Both the position numbers and the translations under genes were made by a program. 64,000 nucleotides of DNA. It comes from Luzula sylvatica. Its lineage: Eukaryota > Streptophyta > Magnoliopsida > Poales > Juncaceae. Under the pieces are notes generated by a model. The model was not told where the DNA came from, searched no databases, and was given only the letters and a program-made list of their open reading frames with translations. Where the stretch lies: contig OX326956.1 in assembly GCA_946800325.1 (NCBI GenBank), positions 43,398,052-43,462,051 on the forward strand. The letters run 5' to 3'. Positions 1 to 12,275 of the stretch are shown piece by piece; the first letter of the stretch is position 1, and each line of letters begins with the position of its first letter.

Positions 1-285
1 AGACTTTTTCGTGGACAGTGATTGCGAAATGGATTTACAAAAAATTACTAAAATAAGTAAAGTTTGTGAAAAAGATTTTTCAAGATGCTAGATAGGTCTT
101 CGGGTCTTAGGAATTTCTACCTTACAAAATTACAAAAACTTCAACAATTTTTCGCAAACAATGTTACCGAAAACAATATTTCGGTAATAGGATAAAAAGT
201 GTTGGTGCATAATTTAGTTATATTGTGATTACTCTTTTGTTTTTAAAAATAAAATAGGCATACCCAATATATATTTCATTCATAC

Positions 286-773
286 CTCCACATCGGGCGA
301 AAGATGGTAGATCCACCTTTCTCTGCACTGTTTATTTGATCTTGTCTGAAACTCGGTGGCAATGGCGGTCCATTGGTCCCCATGCTTTTCAACTAGTTGA
401 TTTAGTCGCCTACGAATTACCGAAAAGTTAGTGAAATTTGACTTTACCAAGATATTTGTAAAAGAAATTGGAATAAATACATGCAAAATACTTACGCATC
501 TTCTTCGGACTTCCATTTGCCCTTTTTTATAATAGGCTTTTCTTCACCCTGACTATTGGAGCGATCAGTAAGCCCCAGCTTCTTTTCATCTAAGGCATCG
601 TAAAGAAATGACTCATCGAAGTAGCCTTGATTTCCTTCAGCACCATCACCGAAGTAGCCTTGATTTCCTTCAGCACCATCATCGAAGTAGCCTTGATTTC
701 CTTCAGCACCATCACCGAAGTAGCCTTGATTTCCTTCAGCACCATCATTGTAGTTCTGTGATAAACAATCCAT
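286..773 (-). CDS. MYB transcription factor, copy 1 (exons 1-2 of a gene cut by the window edge)
   Basis: Exon 1 is 773-496 (ATG at 773, donor GC|GTAAG) and exon 2 is 409-286 (acceptor TTCGTAG, donor GAG|GTATG). Splicing gives an uninterrupted frame. Exon 1 encodes MDCLSQNYND, then four 11-residue repeats of the type DGAEGNQGYFG, then a linker and the start of a MYB repeat, KGKWKSEEDA. Exon 2 completes the repeat (LNQLVEKHGDQWTAIA, then NKQCRERWIYHLSPDVE). The CRERW core followed by HLSPD is typical of the R2 repeat in MYB98-like and three-repeat MYBs. A second repeat (R3) would be expected in a later exon, left of base 1; the paralogue at 27.5-29.2 kb keeps such an exon. These proteins are nuclear DNA-binding regulators. 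The target here is unknown. Of the four MYB copies in the window, this is the only one without a visible break. Subfamily assignment is inference. Confidence 0.72.
610..750 (-). repeat. 33-bp in-frame minisatellite in MYB exon 1
   Basis: Four tandem 33-bp units encode the 11-residue motif DGAEGNQGYF(G/D). The paralogous copy at 29.0-29.15 kb has three units and the one at 44.1 kb has one. The unit keeps the reading frame, so copy number can change without breaking the protein. Confidence 0.85.
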
Positions 774-1650
774 GGCTGCTGATCTTGGAAAAGAAAGGTG
801 CAGATGAGAGAAAGAGAGAGAAAACTATTCTGTCAGATTAGGGCAAGAATTGTTAGAATTTATACTGAAGTGATTTCAGTCTTTTAGACGTTAATATGAG
901 AACTACCGTTGGATTGTTCTTGATCGAACGGTCACGATTGACATGACTGTGACTATTGAGCTTCCACCTAGGATACATTGCAGTTTCTTTTCTGTGAAAT
1001 GATTACACGTGTGACCAGAAAAAATTGTGTGTAATTTCAGTAGTTGATTTATATATTTTTTTCTGAAGAAATGATGTCCGGACTCAATACACTGGGGGTG
1101 ACCAATTGAGAAAATTCAGACGACAAAAATAGAAAGTGTAAATAGTGAATTTGAGGACTTCATTAATTTCACTTATTGAACCAATCCCCCTTGCTGGTTG
1201 ATTGTGAAAATTATATTTCAGATAACAATAATATATATTGAGACCACTCAATATATTCAAGAATATCCTTGTAGAAATTATAATTGAGACCACTCAAAAA
1301 TTATGAAAATAATATATATTACCAACACCTTGCTGGTTGATTGTTGAAGGATTCATTAATTAAGGGAAAATAAAACAATTTTTCATGGTTAATGAATTCG
1401 GAAATGTATAAATAATTATTTGAGAGTTTTCCTAGTAAAGAAAGGAGAATAATACATAATTATATTTCAGTTATCTTGTTCCATCTCCATATGAAATCTT
1501 AGGTTTTAAAGGAAGATGGATTTGTAGGTATTTTAAGGGGGGCAGTATGTAAATTTTGCAAGATGCTACAAATATCAATTTTTGGGGGAGTAATATTACA
1601 AATATTAAGTCGCGTAGTAACGTAAACATAAGTGGATCACCATTTTTTAT
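774..1650. other. MYB copy 1 upstream region, duplicated elsewhere in the window
   Basis: No gene is seen. The sequence is nearly the same as 29157-30792 (minus a retroposon) and, in reverse orientation, 42030-42660 and 24830-27180. It includes the presumed promoter of MYB copy 1. Small open frames here are not conserved between copies and were not called. Confidence 0.7.
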
Positions 1651-1653
1651 ATA

Positions 1654-2887
1654 ATGGACCCTATTTTGGCATGAAAATGTATGCATAAAGGGCCCAAATT
1701 AGTGAATTTTAGGGGGCTTCCCTGTTCTTTATACGATAATTAACATATGAACATTATTAATATATTAGTTATGATAACTAATAAGTATATAACTTGTTAA
1801 TTACCATATAGATAATTTATGGGTGAAATATTCGGAGAGAAAATTTCCTTATATCATTTAGTGTTTGTCCAAATATGCATCTCTAGACAAATTATGATAA
1901 TTAATATCAAATTAATGGCTACATTAATTTGCTTTGACCGAACTACTAGCTGAACTAAGCTTCAAGATTAATGGATTATGGTTCAATTTGGAAGGGAGCT
2001 AAAAAAACTGAGAGGAAAATATAAATTAAAATTAAAGACAACACAATATATAACTCTAAATATTATAACTAAATATAATATTATAGAAAAAAATAAATTT
2101 TAAAAAAATCAAATTCATAATGGTATATAATTTATTAATTCTTGTGTTAAAGCTACTGAAAAGCTACTAATATGCAGCACATTAAAGTGTGTTAAATCAA
2201 GTAAAAGAAGTAATAATTATGGTCAAATTAGTCACACGTAAAATAAATAAGTTCTGACATGTGTAAATTAGTCAATGGACCCTATTTTGGCATGAAAATG
2301 TATGCATAAAGGGCCCAAATTAGTGAATTTTAGGGGGCTTCCCTGTTCTTTATACGATAATTAACATATGAACATTATTAATATATTAGTTATGATAACT
2401 AATAAGTATATAACTTGTTAATTACCATATAGATAATTTATGGGTGAAATATTCGGAGAGAAAATTTACTTATATCATTTAGTGTTTGTCCAAATATGCA
2501 TCTCTAGACAAATTATGATAATTAATATCAAATTAATGGCTACATTCATTTGCTTTGACCGAACTACTAGCTGAACTAAGCTTCAAGATTAATGGATTAT
2601 GGTTCAATTTGGAAGGGAGCTAAAAAAACTGAGAGGAAAATATAAATTAAAATTAAAGACAACACAATATATAACTCTAAATATTATAACTAAATATAAT
2701 ATTATAGAAAAAAATAAATTAAAAAAAAATCAAATTCATAATGGTATATAATTTATTAATTCTTGTGTTAAAGCTACTGAAAAGCTACTAATATGCAACA
2801 CATTAAAGTGTGTTAAATCAAGTAAAAGAAGTAATAATTAAGGTCAAATTAGTCACACGTAAAATAAATAAGTTCTGACATGTGTAA
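1654..2887. repeat. Tandem duplication, about 621-bp period, two copies
   Basis: Copy 1 begins at 1654 (atggaccctattttggcatg) and copy 2 at 2275, with only a handful of single-base differences in about 610 bp. This points to a recent duplication. No ORF, terminal inverted repeat or gene is recognised inside. Confidence 0.9.
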
Positions 2888-3059
2888 AAGAAGTAATAAT
2901 TATAAATAATAAGTCAAAAGTAAAGCTAAAAAATATAGTAACTTTTCCAATAATATAATACATTTTCCATTTTTTAGTTGCATTCCTAAAGTACTTTTAA
3001 TTAATCTGTTCATAAAATAATTTCCTCAAGAAAAATAATAATCATAATATATATATATC

Positions 3060-3290
3060 GAGGATGGCTAAGATACTCAATTAAGTATTATGGATTCGGT
3101 ACTTATGATTTTTTGACCATTGGATTTGTTTTGAAATTTTTGTTTTTTAATGCAATATATACTCATTATTAATGATTGTCATATCTGGTTATGTTAATCA
3201 TTAATTGCACAAATCTCAAAGAAAATCTAATGGTAAAAAATTCCTAAATACCAAACTCATGATACTTAATTAAGTATCTTAGCAATCCTC
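3060..3290. mobile_element. MITE-like inverted-repeat element
   Basis: The ends are complementary over about 28 bp (gaggatggctaagatactca at the left; the right end is the reverse complement with few mismatches, atcttagcaatcctc). A related element with the core acttaattaagta lies at 54738-54928. No coding capacity. Confidence 0.7.
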
Positions 3291-3298
3291 ATATATAT

Positions 3299-3471
3299 CA
3301 ATGTTTTAAATTGCGATATATCGGTCCATTGCGCTTGGACTATAATTTACACATGATGACCGATATTGCGGCGATATTGCGGCGCAATTTAGTTGTTTGC
3401 GGCATTGCGTTTTTGAAATATTTATTGCGATTTGCGCTATTGCGGCGCAATTGCGCCGCAATTTAAATCAT

Positions 3472-3473
<2 letters not shown>
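3299..3473. mobile_element. MITE-like element with GCG-rich interior
   Basis: The terminal inverted repeat is tcaatgttttaaattgcg at the left and cgcaatttaaatcattga at the right. The interior carries several ttgcggcgcaa motifs. It is flanked by TA-rich sequence, so a TSD cannot be fixed. Confidence 0.65.

Positions 3474-3527
<54 letters not shown>
3474..3527. repeat. (TA)n microsatellite
   Basis: Uninterrupted alternating AT. Another shorter tract lies at 3789-3822, on the far side of the adjacent MITE. Confidence 0.95.
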
Positions 3528-3529
<2 letters not shown>

Positions 3530-3786
3530 GGGGTTCTATCATACACCCCTTTCCTTATCATACACCCATTTTCAAGGGTATTTGGAGTAATTATACATTT
3601 ATGAATATTTAAGGTAAGATATCAAATATATTTATCAATTAATGTTTAATTAAATTGGAAATTTTTGTTGTTTATTTAAACCAAAATTTTCATAAAAGAT
3701 AAATTTTATGATACACCTTTTTACAAATATAATTAATTGATAAAATACCCAAAATACCCTTGTAAAAGGGTGTATGATAGAACTCC

Positions 3787-3788
<2 letters not shown>
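3528..3788. mobile_element. Mutator-type MITE (TIR ggggnnttctatcatacaccc)
   Basis: The ends are inverted repeats (ggggggttctatcatacacc at the left; ggtgtatgatagaactcccc at the right). Length is 261 bp. The family recurs at 45348-45608 with a perfect 9-bp TSD and at 59706-59950, with a truncated copy at 33172-33398. Here the insertion is inside an AT tract, so the TSD is ambiguous. Confidence 0.85.
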
Positions 3789-3823
<35 letters not shown>

Positions 3824-4350
3824 GATTTATTCTATTTAAGAAATTGTTTTTATGAACATATTTTTTAACAAACTTTAGGGAATCAATTAAAAAAATGGAA
3901 ATTGTATTTTTTTTACAAAAAAATTTAAAATTTTGTGTTGAAATATTATTGGTAAAGTTATTATATTTTTCTGAAGTGTCACGGAAATATTATTTTTAAA
4001 CATATTTTTTATAAAATATCAAAATTTAAAAATATAACCAAGAAGGTATTCATGTTATTTGAATAATTTTATAAGGGATTAATGATATTTAACATTCTAC
4101 TTTGACTTATAATTATTACTTTCTTTACACATGGCAGTAACACACTTATTTTACGTGTGAGTAATTTTGACTTGATTATTACTTACAGGTAAATAATTTA
4201 CTTGATTTGACTCACTAAATCTAAATCCAAATATAAAATTTGTACCCCGAAGAACTGAATTTGAGACCTCTAATATGTAGAGTGGAATGTACTATTGTCG
4301 GGACATAATTGTCATCTTATAATTAGTAATTCTAAGAGGTCTGCTACCCG

Positions 4351-4700
4351 TATTGAAATTAATTTTTTTTTAATCAATAATACTATGTATAATTTAAGGA
4401 AGGATAATATTCATTGTATTTGTGTAAGAATAAGAGATGTATCTTGAATAAATAAGTGTCTCTTAAATATAATTGAAGTACCGATAATAAACAAACAGTT
4501 GTATTTAGTAGGGTACATGTGATATATAAATGTAACTTATTTCATATGTTTTTTGAGAGACAAAATAGAGAGAAAAAATTCTGTGAAAAATTAGAGTAAT
4601 GAATGTAGAAAACAATCTCACCGGTTATCTCAAAATATTGTATCCATATATTATTGAGTGTGCATCTTTTTGGTGTTTGTATCTTTCCATATTATTTTGT
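4351..4700 (+). repeat. Left LTR of outer copia, 5' piece
   Basis: Matches 23111-23460 of the right LTR, starting tattgaaattaat. It stops exactly at the tattttgt target site of the 17.5-kb Mutator-like insertion. Confidence 0.8.
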
Positions 4701-4749
4701 CATGCTGAAATGCCCCCCCACATTGCCGATTAAATCAGCATGACATCAT

Positions 4750-6085
4750 TGTCATGCTGGTTAATCCGTGGCACCCTATTTGTCCCCGAAATTTTCTCCA
4801 CCAATTAACAACGCCTCCAATTAACAGTTAATTCTAATATAATTAAATTAATGCATTGCAATTAACAGTCCAAATAATAACTAACAATAATTACACAATT
4901 CAATTAATTAACAAAATAATAAATATATAATTAAAAAAATAAGATTAACTATACATTCAAATAATTAACTTAATTAACATATGGATAACACTATTTGTCA
5001 TAATTTTCAATAATAGAATATACTTTTTAATAATACAAATATATGTTAATTAACAAATGGATTAATTGTCTATCAAAATTTAATTAACATTCCATATTTG
5101 TTAAGCTTTAATATACTTGAATTAATTAATTCAAATGTTAAACATAGTAATTAATTGTGATTTATTAACAATCAACTTAATAACACGTTACATTACAATT
5201 ATGGTTTATTAACAATCTTAATTTATTTGTATAAATGATAATTAATGAGTAACCTTGTAATACAATTATGATTTATTATCAATCTTAATTAATTTGTGTA
5301 AGTGACAATTAATGACTAATCTTGTGAATTAACAATTAATCAGATAATATCCAAAAAATTAACATATTAAAATTAATTCATTAATAAATAGAATTAAAAA
5401 AAGGAAACTCACAATTTATCAATTAATTAGGTAACATTAATTACAGCATTTTTAAATCATCACAAATTAGATTACATCAATTACAATATGTAACAAAAAT
5501 GGAATAAATAAAAATCTCTCTCAAAAATGGAAATTGAAATAAAATCACTTATATATCCATCGAAAAATCATCAATCCGAATCCCCTGAAACTAGAGAAAA
5601 AACATGCAATTAAAAGCTAATTAAAAATTATTAATTGCAAAATAATTGTGAAATATTGTATTAACAAAATCAATTAACCATAAAATCATACAATAAATCC
5701 TAGAATTCGAAACTTAATACAAATAAAATGTATTAACAGTGAATTCAATTAACAGTGAATTCACAATGCAAAAATCACTGTTAAAACAATTAAAGTGTAT
5801 TAACAGTGAATTCATAATGCAAAAATCATAAAACAAAGCGAAAGATTAACAACACATTTAACAGTGAAAATTAATCATCAATAATAAACCAACAATTAAC
5901 AATAATAAACCATCAACAAATAAAACCCTCAAACAAACTTGAAATATGCAAAAAAAATTCCGAAAATTCCCAAAACGAAATCTCTAAATTAATCGAAAAA
6001 GGACCAAAAATGAACAAAAACGAACCATTTTTTAAGAAAAAAATAGATCTGAAAATTAATCCAAAAATCCAAAAAATTAGCAGTA
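4750..6085. other. AT-rich arm of the MULE, no gene seen
   Basis: Many ttaattaac-type words, no long ORF, no recognisable repeat boundary. Nothing further can be supported. Confidence 0.6.
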
Positions 6086-6560
6086 ATTGAGAGCAAATAA
6101 TCTGGTAATACGTACCCGCAAAATAATACACGAAATAAACAAGTTTTCAAAATAATTCTCAAAATGTTGGTTGCGAGGATCCATACAGCGCCTGGCGAGG
6201 TATGGTTCTGCACCTTTTCTTAATTAGTGGCCTGGGACGGTTAAAAGGTAATTAAAGTGGGGCGGGGTTTGAAACCGCGCCTAGCGATGTATGGAACAGC
6301 GCCCAGCAGCGCCTCTCCACAAGAAGCTGCCACGTGCAAGGGGCGAGGTTTGAAATAGCGTCTGGCGCAGTATGGAACAACGCCTCTTCACAGCATTCCA
6401 TAACGCCTTTTCTTCTTCTTTCTTCTTCTTTCTTTCTTCTCCTCGGTTCCTTTCTCTCTTCTCCTTTCTTCCCTCTTCTCTTTTCTTTTTTCTTCAATCC
6501 GAGCCTATTAGCCTTCCTGTTCGTTTTCCTTCTTCTTGGACCAAGTTTTTATAAGTTACG
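6086..6560 (+). promoter_or_regulatory. MULE subterminal region and presumed mura promoter/5' UTR (copy A)
   Basis: The stretch at 6115-6165 (acacgaaataaacaag and following) is the reverse complement of 21590-21650 and resembles the starts of the MULEs at 52575, 55750 and 62217. Next come repeated gcgcctggcg-type words, including gcgcctagcg, then a pyrimidine-rich leader (6410-6540) and a likely UTR donor near 6560. This is the same order as in copies B and C. Confidence 0.5.
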
Positions 6561-7121
6561 GTATGTATTATTAATTTTGTAGTTTGTATTGTTATTTTTT
6601 TTTAATTATATTTAATATTTGAACTTAGACAAATTTTGATATGTTGATTTTTTGTTCGAAACGAAAGATTTGAAGTTTGTGCTAAAGATTCGGACTAGAT
6701 TTGAAGTTTGTTTACTACAAGGTACATTTTTTTTATATTTAATATATTTTAGTTATATTTGTGCTATAAGTTAAAAATAGTTTGTGTTAGGATTTGTGTT
6801 AGAAGCTAGATTTGTGTTTAGTATTTTGAAATGTGAATATAATTTGTGTTAGGATTTGTGCATGATTTTTGTTAGGATTTAGTTAGATTAGTTTAGAGAT
6901 TTACAAAAATCCATTTAAGTTAGGGTTTAAATTGCAAAGTTAGGGTTTGAAAGTACGAAAATGCTCAAATTTAGGGTTAGAACATGAATGAAGTTAGGGT
7001 TTAAATTGCAAAAATATATTTTAAGTTAGGGTTTGAATTACCAAAAAAAATTGTTGAAAAACAATTTGAAAAATGAAGAATTGAAAATAAATTTGACACA
7101 AGAACAACTTGTAGTGCAAGC

Positions 7122-7368
7122 ATGGAAGGGACATCATTTTGCATTTTTTGGGACGGTAATATTATTAGGGACGGAAATATACCCCGTTATGAAGGGGGTA
7201 GAAGTACGTTAGTAATTTTACCAAATGGAAGTAATTTTACGGATTTGATAAATTTGGTTCGTAATTGCACTCGAATAAATACAGAAATGTATGATATAAT
7301 ACTGAAAACGAATTGGCCATTTCAATCAGGGGTTTGAGATATTGTTGAAATTAATGGTGATTCAAGTT
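7122..7368 (+). pseudogene. MURA transposase N-terminal fragment (copy A)
   Basis: The frame starts MEGTSFCIFWDGN and contains PRYEGG, the hallmark of the N-terminal domain of plant MuDR-type transposases. It then matches copies B and C (INTEMYDIILKTNWP). A TGA at 7335-7337 lies where copy B has tryptophan. After GDSSL the similarity ends and noncoding sequence follows, so the zinc-finger and catalytic parts are missing. It is a dead 5' remnant of a Mutator-like transposase. Confidence 0.75.
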
Positions 7369-8620
7369 TAAAACAAAATTACATGAAATTGAAGAATACA
7401 ACTAATTTCACTATTAAAAAATTACATGAAATTGTAAATACGAAATACATTACTACTGATACGAAATACAACTAATTTCAAGGATACAACTAATTTGAAC
7501 TAATTCTTGTAACTAACTTCACGATCTTGTAGAGAAATTTGGGGATACGAAATTTATTGCTTCAGTGCCCGGTATCTCATTGCCATTCTCATCCAAACGA
7601 GGAAGGATATACAATGGGGAAGGATCTCGAATATACCAACCATTCACGTGAGGGTGTAGTCCATACTCTCTCAATCCATTTGGTCGACAAAGAATGTTTT
7701 GACTTCTTTTACATGACATACGCATTTCTTCATATGGAATTTCTATCCCGAAATGAATGCATATTTTGGTGATCATATTTCCATATGGAAAATACAACCT
7801 GTGACTATCAACGCTATTCATGTGTTGGATAATGACATACGGGATGTTGATTTTTTTTTCTAAATGCCATACGTGTCGTAGATAATAAGCATTCATAAGG
7901 TAAATATTGTTATGCTTTTGTGGAACCACGATGCGATCAATAATATCAAACATACCCCTAAGACTAGGATAAAACAAAGTGGGATGGATGAATTCCCAAC
8001 TTTTCGTGACATGCTTTATAATCTTTGCTTGATCTACCATTAGTACAAAAGGACGGGGCGATAGAAGGTAAGCACCCCGAGACATACCCTCATCCACACC
8101 AACATATTCATCTAATTCGAAATCCCCTAATTCAAATAAATCACGTAGAAGACTTTGAGAAACAATAATTTCTTTCCCAAATAGGTAGGACTTATATACA
8201 CTACTAGAAAACGGTTTTTCAGTGGCGGTGCAAACTTATCAGCGGAGGTACCCCCACTGATAAATCTTTCACCGGCGGTACCGCCCCTGAAAAATAAAAC
8301 CCCCGCTGAAAGTTCGTTTTTACCGACGGTACCGCCACAGAATATGTTCACCTTCGCTAAAACTAGGTTTCACCGGCGGTGAGCTATTATACCGCCGGTG
8401 AAAACGTCACAGTTTCACCGGCGGTGAGCAACTATACCGCCGGTGAAAGTAGCTTTATAACCCAATCCGTCGCTGGATTCTTCATCTTTTAAATCCAACC
8501 CTAGCCTCTTCTCTTCTTCCCGCGATTTCTTCTCCAGATCTGTTCGACGCCACCCTCTTCTTCTAGACTCGACGCTAGATCCGAGCCCTTCTTCAAACTG
8601 GTTCTTCAAGTCCTTCTACA

Positions 8621-10390
8621 ATGGCGATTCGGACTTTCTTCCCTCTCCTCCTTCTCATCCCTCTCATCTACTTAGGTTCGAACCGCCATAACTTCCAGTC
8701 CTCTGCAATTGCAATTAGTTGTCGCCAATTTACTGATATATTGTTCTTTTTGTGCTCTGCAGTTTCGATTTTATATCAAAGCTGGAATCTCAACGAAAAA
8801 CCGAAGAAATTGAGCCCTAAGAAGCTAGTTCATCTTGTACTCGGTGAAGCTGCTGGTCAGGGCCTCCCCAATCGTCTTCAGTGCCAAGGTTTTGTGGATT
8901 TTCTTTTCTTGTAGTTTTTGCGAATTACGCAATTTACTCGGTGAAGCTGCTGGTCACGTCTTAATGCGATAAATAAGATAGACTCATCAAGTAAACATAC
9001 GAAGTCAGGAGATACAACTTTCTTTGTGACTGTTTTGACAATTTACAAATCAGACCCTGCAAATGAGAAAATTTCAAATATAGTCACAATTGGAGATATT
9101 TCGTACAATAAGGCTGACCGATCCTTGGCAAATTTAAATGCGTATATCAATTTCATTCAGGTATTTAAACAAATTCAGTTCACGACCATTTGTTCGATAC
9201 TTTACAAATAATTGACCAAAATACCCTCTTTATTTTATTTGACTTGTTTTCTTACTTGTATATACTTTACAAATAATTGTTTTCTTACTTGTAGATTCGG
9301 ATATAGCAGTGGTAGATAATATTAACGAAATATTTCAAAAATACCCATATTTTCACGTCGCTCTTACATTTCGAAACAACAAAAATCAACCTTTAAATTC
9401 TGGTTTCATTGCTGTCAGAGGAACTCTCGAAGGAATCAAAAAATGCGTCCATTAAATTATATTATATTTTTTTAGGGGTATATCTGATATAAAATCCTTT
9501 TAACCTTTTTAGGGGTAAATTATTTTAAGAAGAAATACTTGAAGTATACGTGTGAAAATACATGGGGGCTTCGAGAATGCTTGGTGATCAGTGACGACGA
9601 TAATGTTTGTTCGATTCTTAGTGGTGGTGGAATAATTTCAGTGGTTCACTGCCGAGAAGGATATTATTAGGGTTGGTATTCAAAGATGACAATTTTGCAA
9701 TTTGGTCCCTCTAAATAGTCAGTTTCTCTCTCTCTCTCTCTCTCATTGTAAAATTCTGGAAGTTTACATTTTTTCAGGGACTAAAGTGGAAATTACGAGA
9801 GCAAGGATAAGCCCCGACCAACAGATGCTTTGGTACGATTTCCTTCACATACTTCGATTCAATCATATTTTTTTTTTGTATGAGAGGCTAAAATATAATT
9901 AATTATTTGTTTGTAGATGGGTTTGAAAATGCTTTGAACCGGTACAGAGAAATCGTACAACATCTTCGCCTCGCAGGTTTAGTTATTTTATTAATTCATT
10001 TCTAAATATTTAAAAAGTGAAAGCGTTAATTTTACATTTTTTCTGGGACTAAAGTGGAAATTACGAGAGCAAGGATAAGCCCCGACCAACAAATGCTTTG
10101 GTACGATTCCCTTCACAAACTTCGATTCAATCATATTATTTTTTTGTATGAGGGGCTAAAACGTAATTAATTATTTGTTTGTAGATGGGTTTGAAGATGC
10201 TTTGAACCGGTACAGAGAAATCGTACCGCATCTTCGCCTCGCAGGTTTAGTTATTTTATTAATTCATTTTTAAATATTTAAAAAGTTAAAACGTTAATTT
10301 TACTTTTTTTCAGGGACTAAAGAGGAATTTACGAGAGCAAGGACAAAAGTTAAAATCGTACCACATCTTCGGCTTCTCAAAATCAATTGG
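8621..10390 (+). pseudogene. Captured host-gene exons inside the CACTA (glycosyltransferase-like)
   Basis: Exon-like pieces with splice sites: 8621-8673 (MAIRTFFPLLLLIPLIYL, a signal-anchor-like start), 8763-8888, about 8952-9162, and about 9295-9450, which reads FHVALTFRNN then PLNSGFIAVRGTLEGI. A broken continuation at about 9518-9590 contains KYMGASRMLGDQ but has stops. The NSGF(I/V)AVR pattern followed by SRMLGDQ resembles nucleotide-sugar transferases of the plant GT77/RAY1 type. That assignment is from memory of family patterns and is tentative. A further exon pair at 9774-10390 is repeated. It cannot make a functional protein. Confidence 0.5.
9770..10390 (+). repeat. Tandemly repeated exon-intron unit, about 265 bp, 2.3 copies
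   Basis: Units begin near 9771, 10034 and 10306 at cagggactaaagtgg / ctgggactaaagtgg / cagggactaaagagg. The first two carry the same two exon-like segments (ISPDQQMLWYDFLH and NRYREIV). The third keeps only the first segment, partly. Confidence 0.85.
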
Positions 10391-11192
10391 ATCTCGAAAC
10401 TCGTGAAGAACACCGAGAAAATGGTTAACGGGTGCACTGGAGAGGATGGAGATTATGCGCCGCTAGGGTTACGAGAGTGGATGTAGTGGAGAGGATGGAG
10501 ATTATTTGCCGCTAGGGTTACGAGAGGGTTGAGCGCTAGGGTTACCAGAGAATGGAGAGCAAGGTGATGTACGCATAATTGTGTTTAAAACATTTGTATG
10601 ATTTAGAAAAAATTATTGTTGATTATGTATGATTTAGATAGTATCATTGTGGATTATGTAATTTATTATTGTCTATGGAAATTTTTTATTATTCTACATG
10701 TCACATCAGATTTTTTTTATTTTGTTTTTTCTCATTTTTTAAAATATTATGGAACAATTAAAAAAAAATCTGAAAAAAAGTTTCAGTGGAGGTACCGCCG
10801 GTGAAAATAAAGAACCGCCGCTAAAAATAAAGAAAATGCCGATAAAAATACCTCCGCTAAAAGTAAGAAACCGTCGTTGAAAATTAAAATACCGCCGCTG
10901 AAAGTACCGCCGCTGAAAGTAATGGCCCGGTTAGCATATTTTTAGTGGCGGGAAGTAGACCGTCGGTAAAAATAGTAGACCCCGCCGGTGAAAGTTTTCA
11001 GCGGCGGTACCGCCAGTGCAAAACATTTTCAGCGGCCGAGTATCAGTGGCGGTGTATCACCGGCGGGACACCGCCGGTGATAGTATTAGCGGCGGTTTTG
11101 GACTTTTCAACGACGGTATTCCACCGCCGGTGAAAGTGCTGTTTCTAGTAGTGATAATTTCCACGACCATCTATGTAACCATTGGGATAAAA

Positions 11193-12275
11193 TAGGGATG
11201 TCAATGGGACGGGTCGGGATCGGGGCACGTACTCCCCATACCCGTCCCGCCTTTCGCGGAGATTCCCCGCCCCAAATCCCGTTTAGTTCACGGACAAATT
11301 TTATGCTCCATCCCCGCCCCGCGGAGATCCCCGTCCCCGTTGGGAACCCCATGACCCGCCAAATACACATAAAAATCAAAAAATTATTTTATTTAATACT
11401 TAAAAATAATTATTTGAATCTAAAATATCATAGAAATTACATTTGAAAGAAACATAAAAATAACAACCAAATATCATGTTTTAAACCATTCAATAATCAA
11501 TATATCATTCAAACTTAATACAATTATTACTCAAATTCTAGAACATAAAATATGACAAATATAAATGTCTTTTGAAAATTTTACAAAAAAAAAATGACAT
11601 TTAACTTTGGCCATATAAGGACCTTATGACGTGCTTGCTTCGATATGTGTATTGATCTACATTAACGAATAAGAATATGATACGAAGTTAATAATATATA
11701 ATGTGATATTAGAACTATTTACCAAGGATTATATTACGATTACCTCATCATCTTCATCCGCATCATCAGAAAAGGCATGGTACTTGAAATTACACATAGA
11801 TGAAGAATCTGAACATGAATTGAATCATGATAAGAAATATATCAAACAAAAATATGTATATATTTATAATAGATGAAGAATCTGAACATGAATTGAATCA
11901 TGATAAAAAATATAAAGTAAATTTTCAAAAGGCAAGATATAATTTATAAATTTTTAAAAGGGCAAGTACAGATTTAGAATTTTTTTTAAACTAACAATTT
12001 ATAACTTAGAAACATATTTATAATTTTAAATTCGGGGCTTCGCGGGGTATGTGACGGGGATAACCCGTGGTGCACGGAGCAGGGTAACCCGTGGTGCACA
12101 GAGCAGGGTAACCTGTGGGGCGGGGCGATCTATCCCCGTACCCACCCCATCCCCGCATCCGGGGCAAGCTCCTCACCCTATCCCCACCCCACGGGGCATG
12201 CAATCGGGGATTCCCCGTCCCATTCGGGTCGGGTCCCCACGGGGATGGGGATTCCCCACCCCATTGACATCCCTA
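11193..12275. mobile_element. Non-autonomous hAT-type element
   Basis: The terminal inverted repeat is tagggatgtcaatggg at the left, with the complement at the right (cccattgacatcccta). A perfect 8-bp TSD, ggataaaa, lies at 11185-11192 and 12276-12283. The ends are very GC-rich (cgggtcggg, cccgcggag), the middle AT-rich. A 44-bp segment (tagatgaagaatctgaacat and following) is duplicated at about 11797 and 11872. No transposase ORF. Confidence 0.93.

Larger units (their letters stand above)
2888..4350. repeat. AT-rich dispersed repeat with small inverted-repeat elements
   Basis: No gene is seen. The stretch 3838-4320 resembles, in reverse orientation, 36782-37560 and parts of 34970-35420 and 41395-41715. 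Recognisable shared pieces are the acacgta/tacgtgt segment and the gacctctaatatgtagag segment. Three MITE-like elements lie within and are listed separately. Confidence 0.6.
8199..11153. mobile_element. Non-autonomous CACTA (En/Spm-type) element with captured gene exons
   Basis: The left end is cactactagaaaacgg and the right end is the reverse complement of cactactagaaacagc. A 3-bp TSD, ata, flanks it (8196-8198 and 11154-11156). Both subterminal regions (8215-8450 and 10785-11135) are packed with direct and inverted accggcggt / accgccggt motifs, the expected transposase-binding repeats. No transposase is present. The interior carries plant gene exons. Confidence 0.93.

Noticed and set aside
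608..841. Plus-strand ORF with repeats HRSSLDFLQHH
   Set aside because: It is the antisense shadow of the MYB exon 1 minisatellite. The minus strand has matching splice sites and a recognisable MYB domain.
6252..6582. Lys/Glu or Phe/Ser-rich ORFs
   Set aside because: Pyrimidine-rich leader of the MULE; low complexity on both strands.
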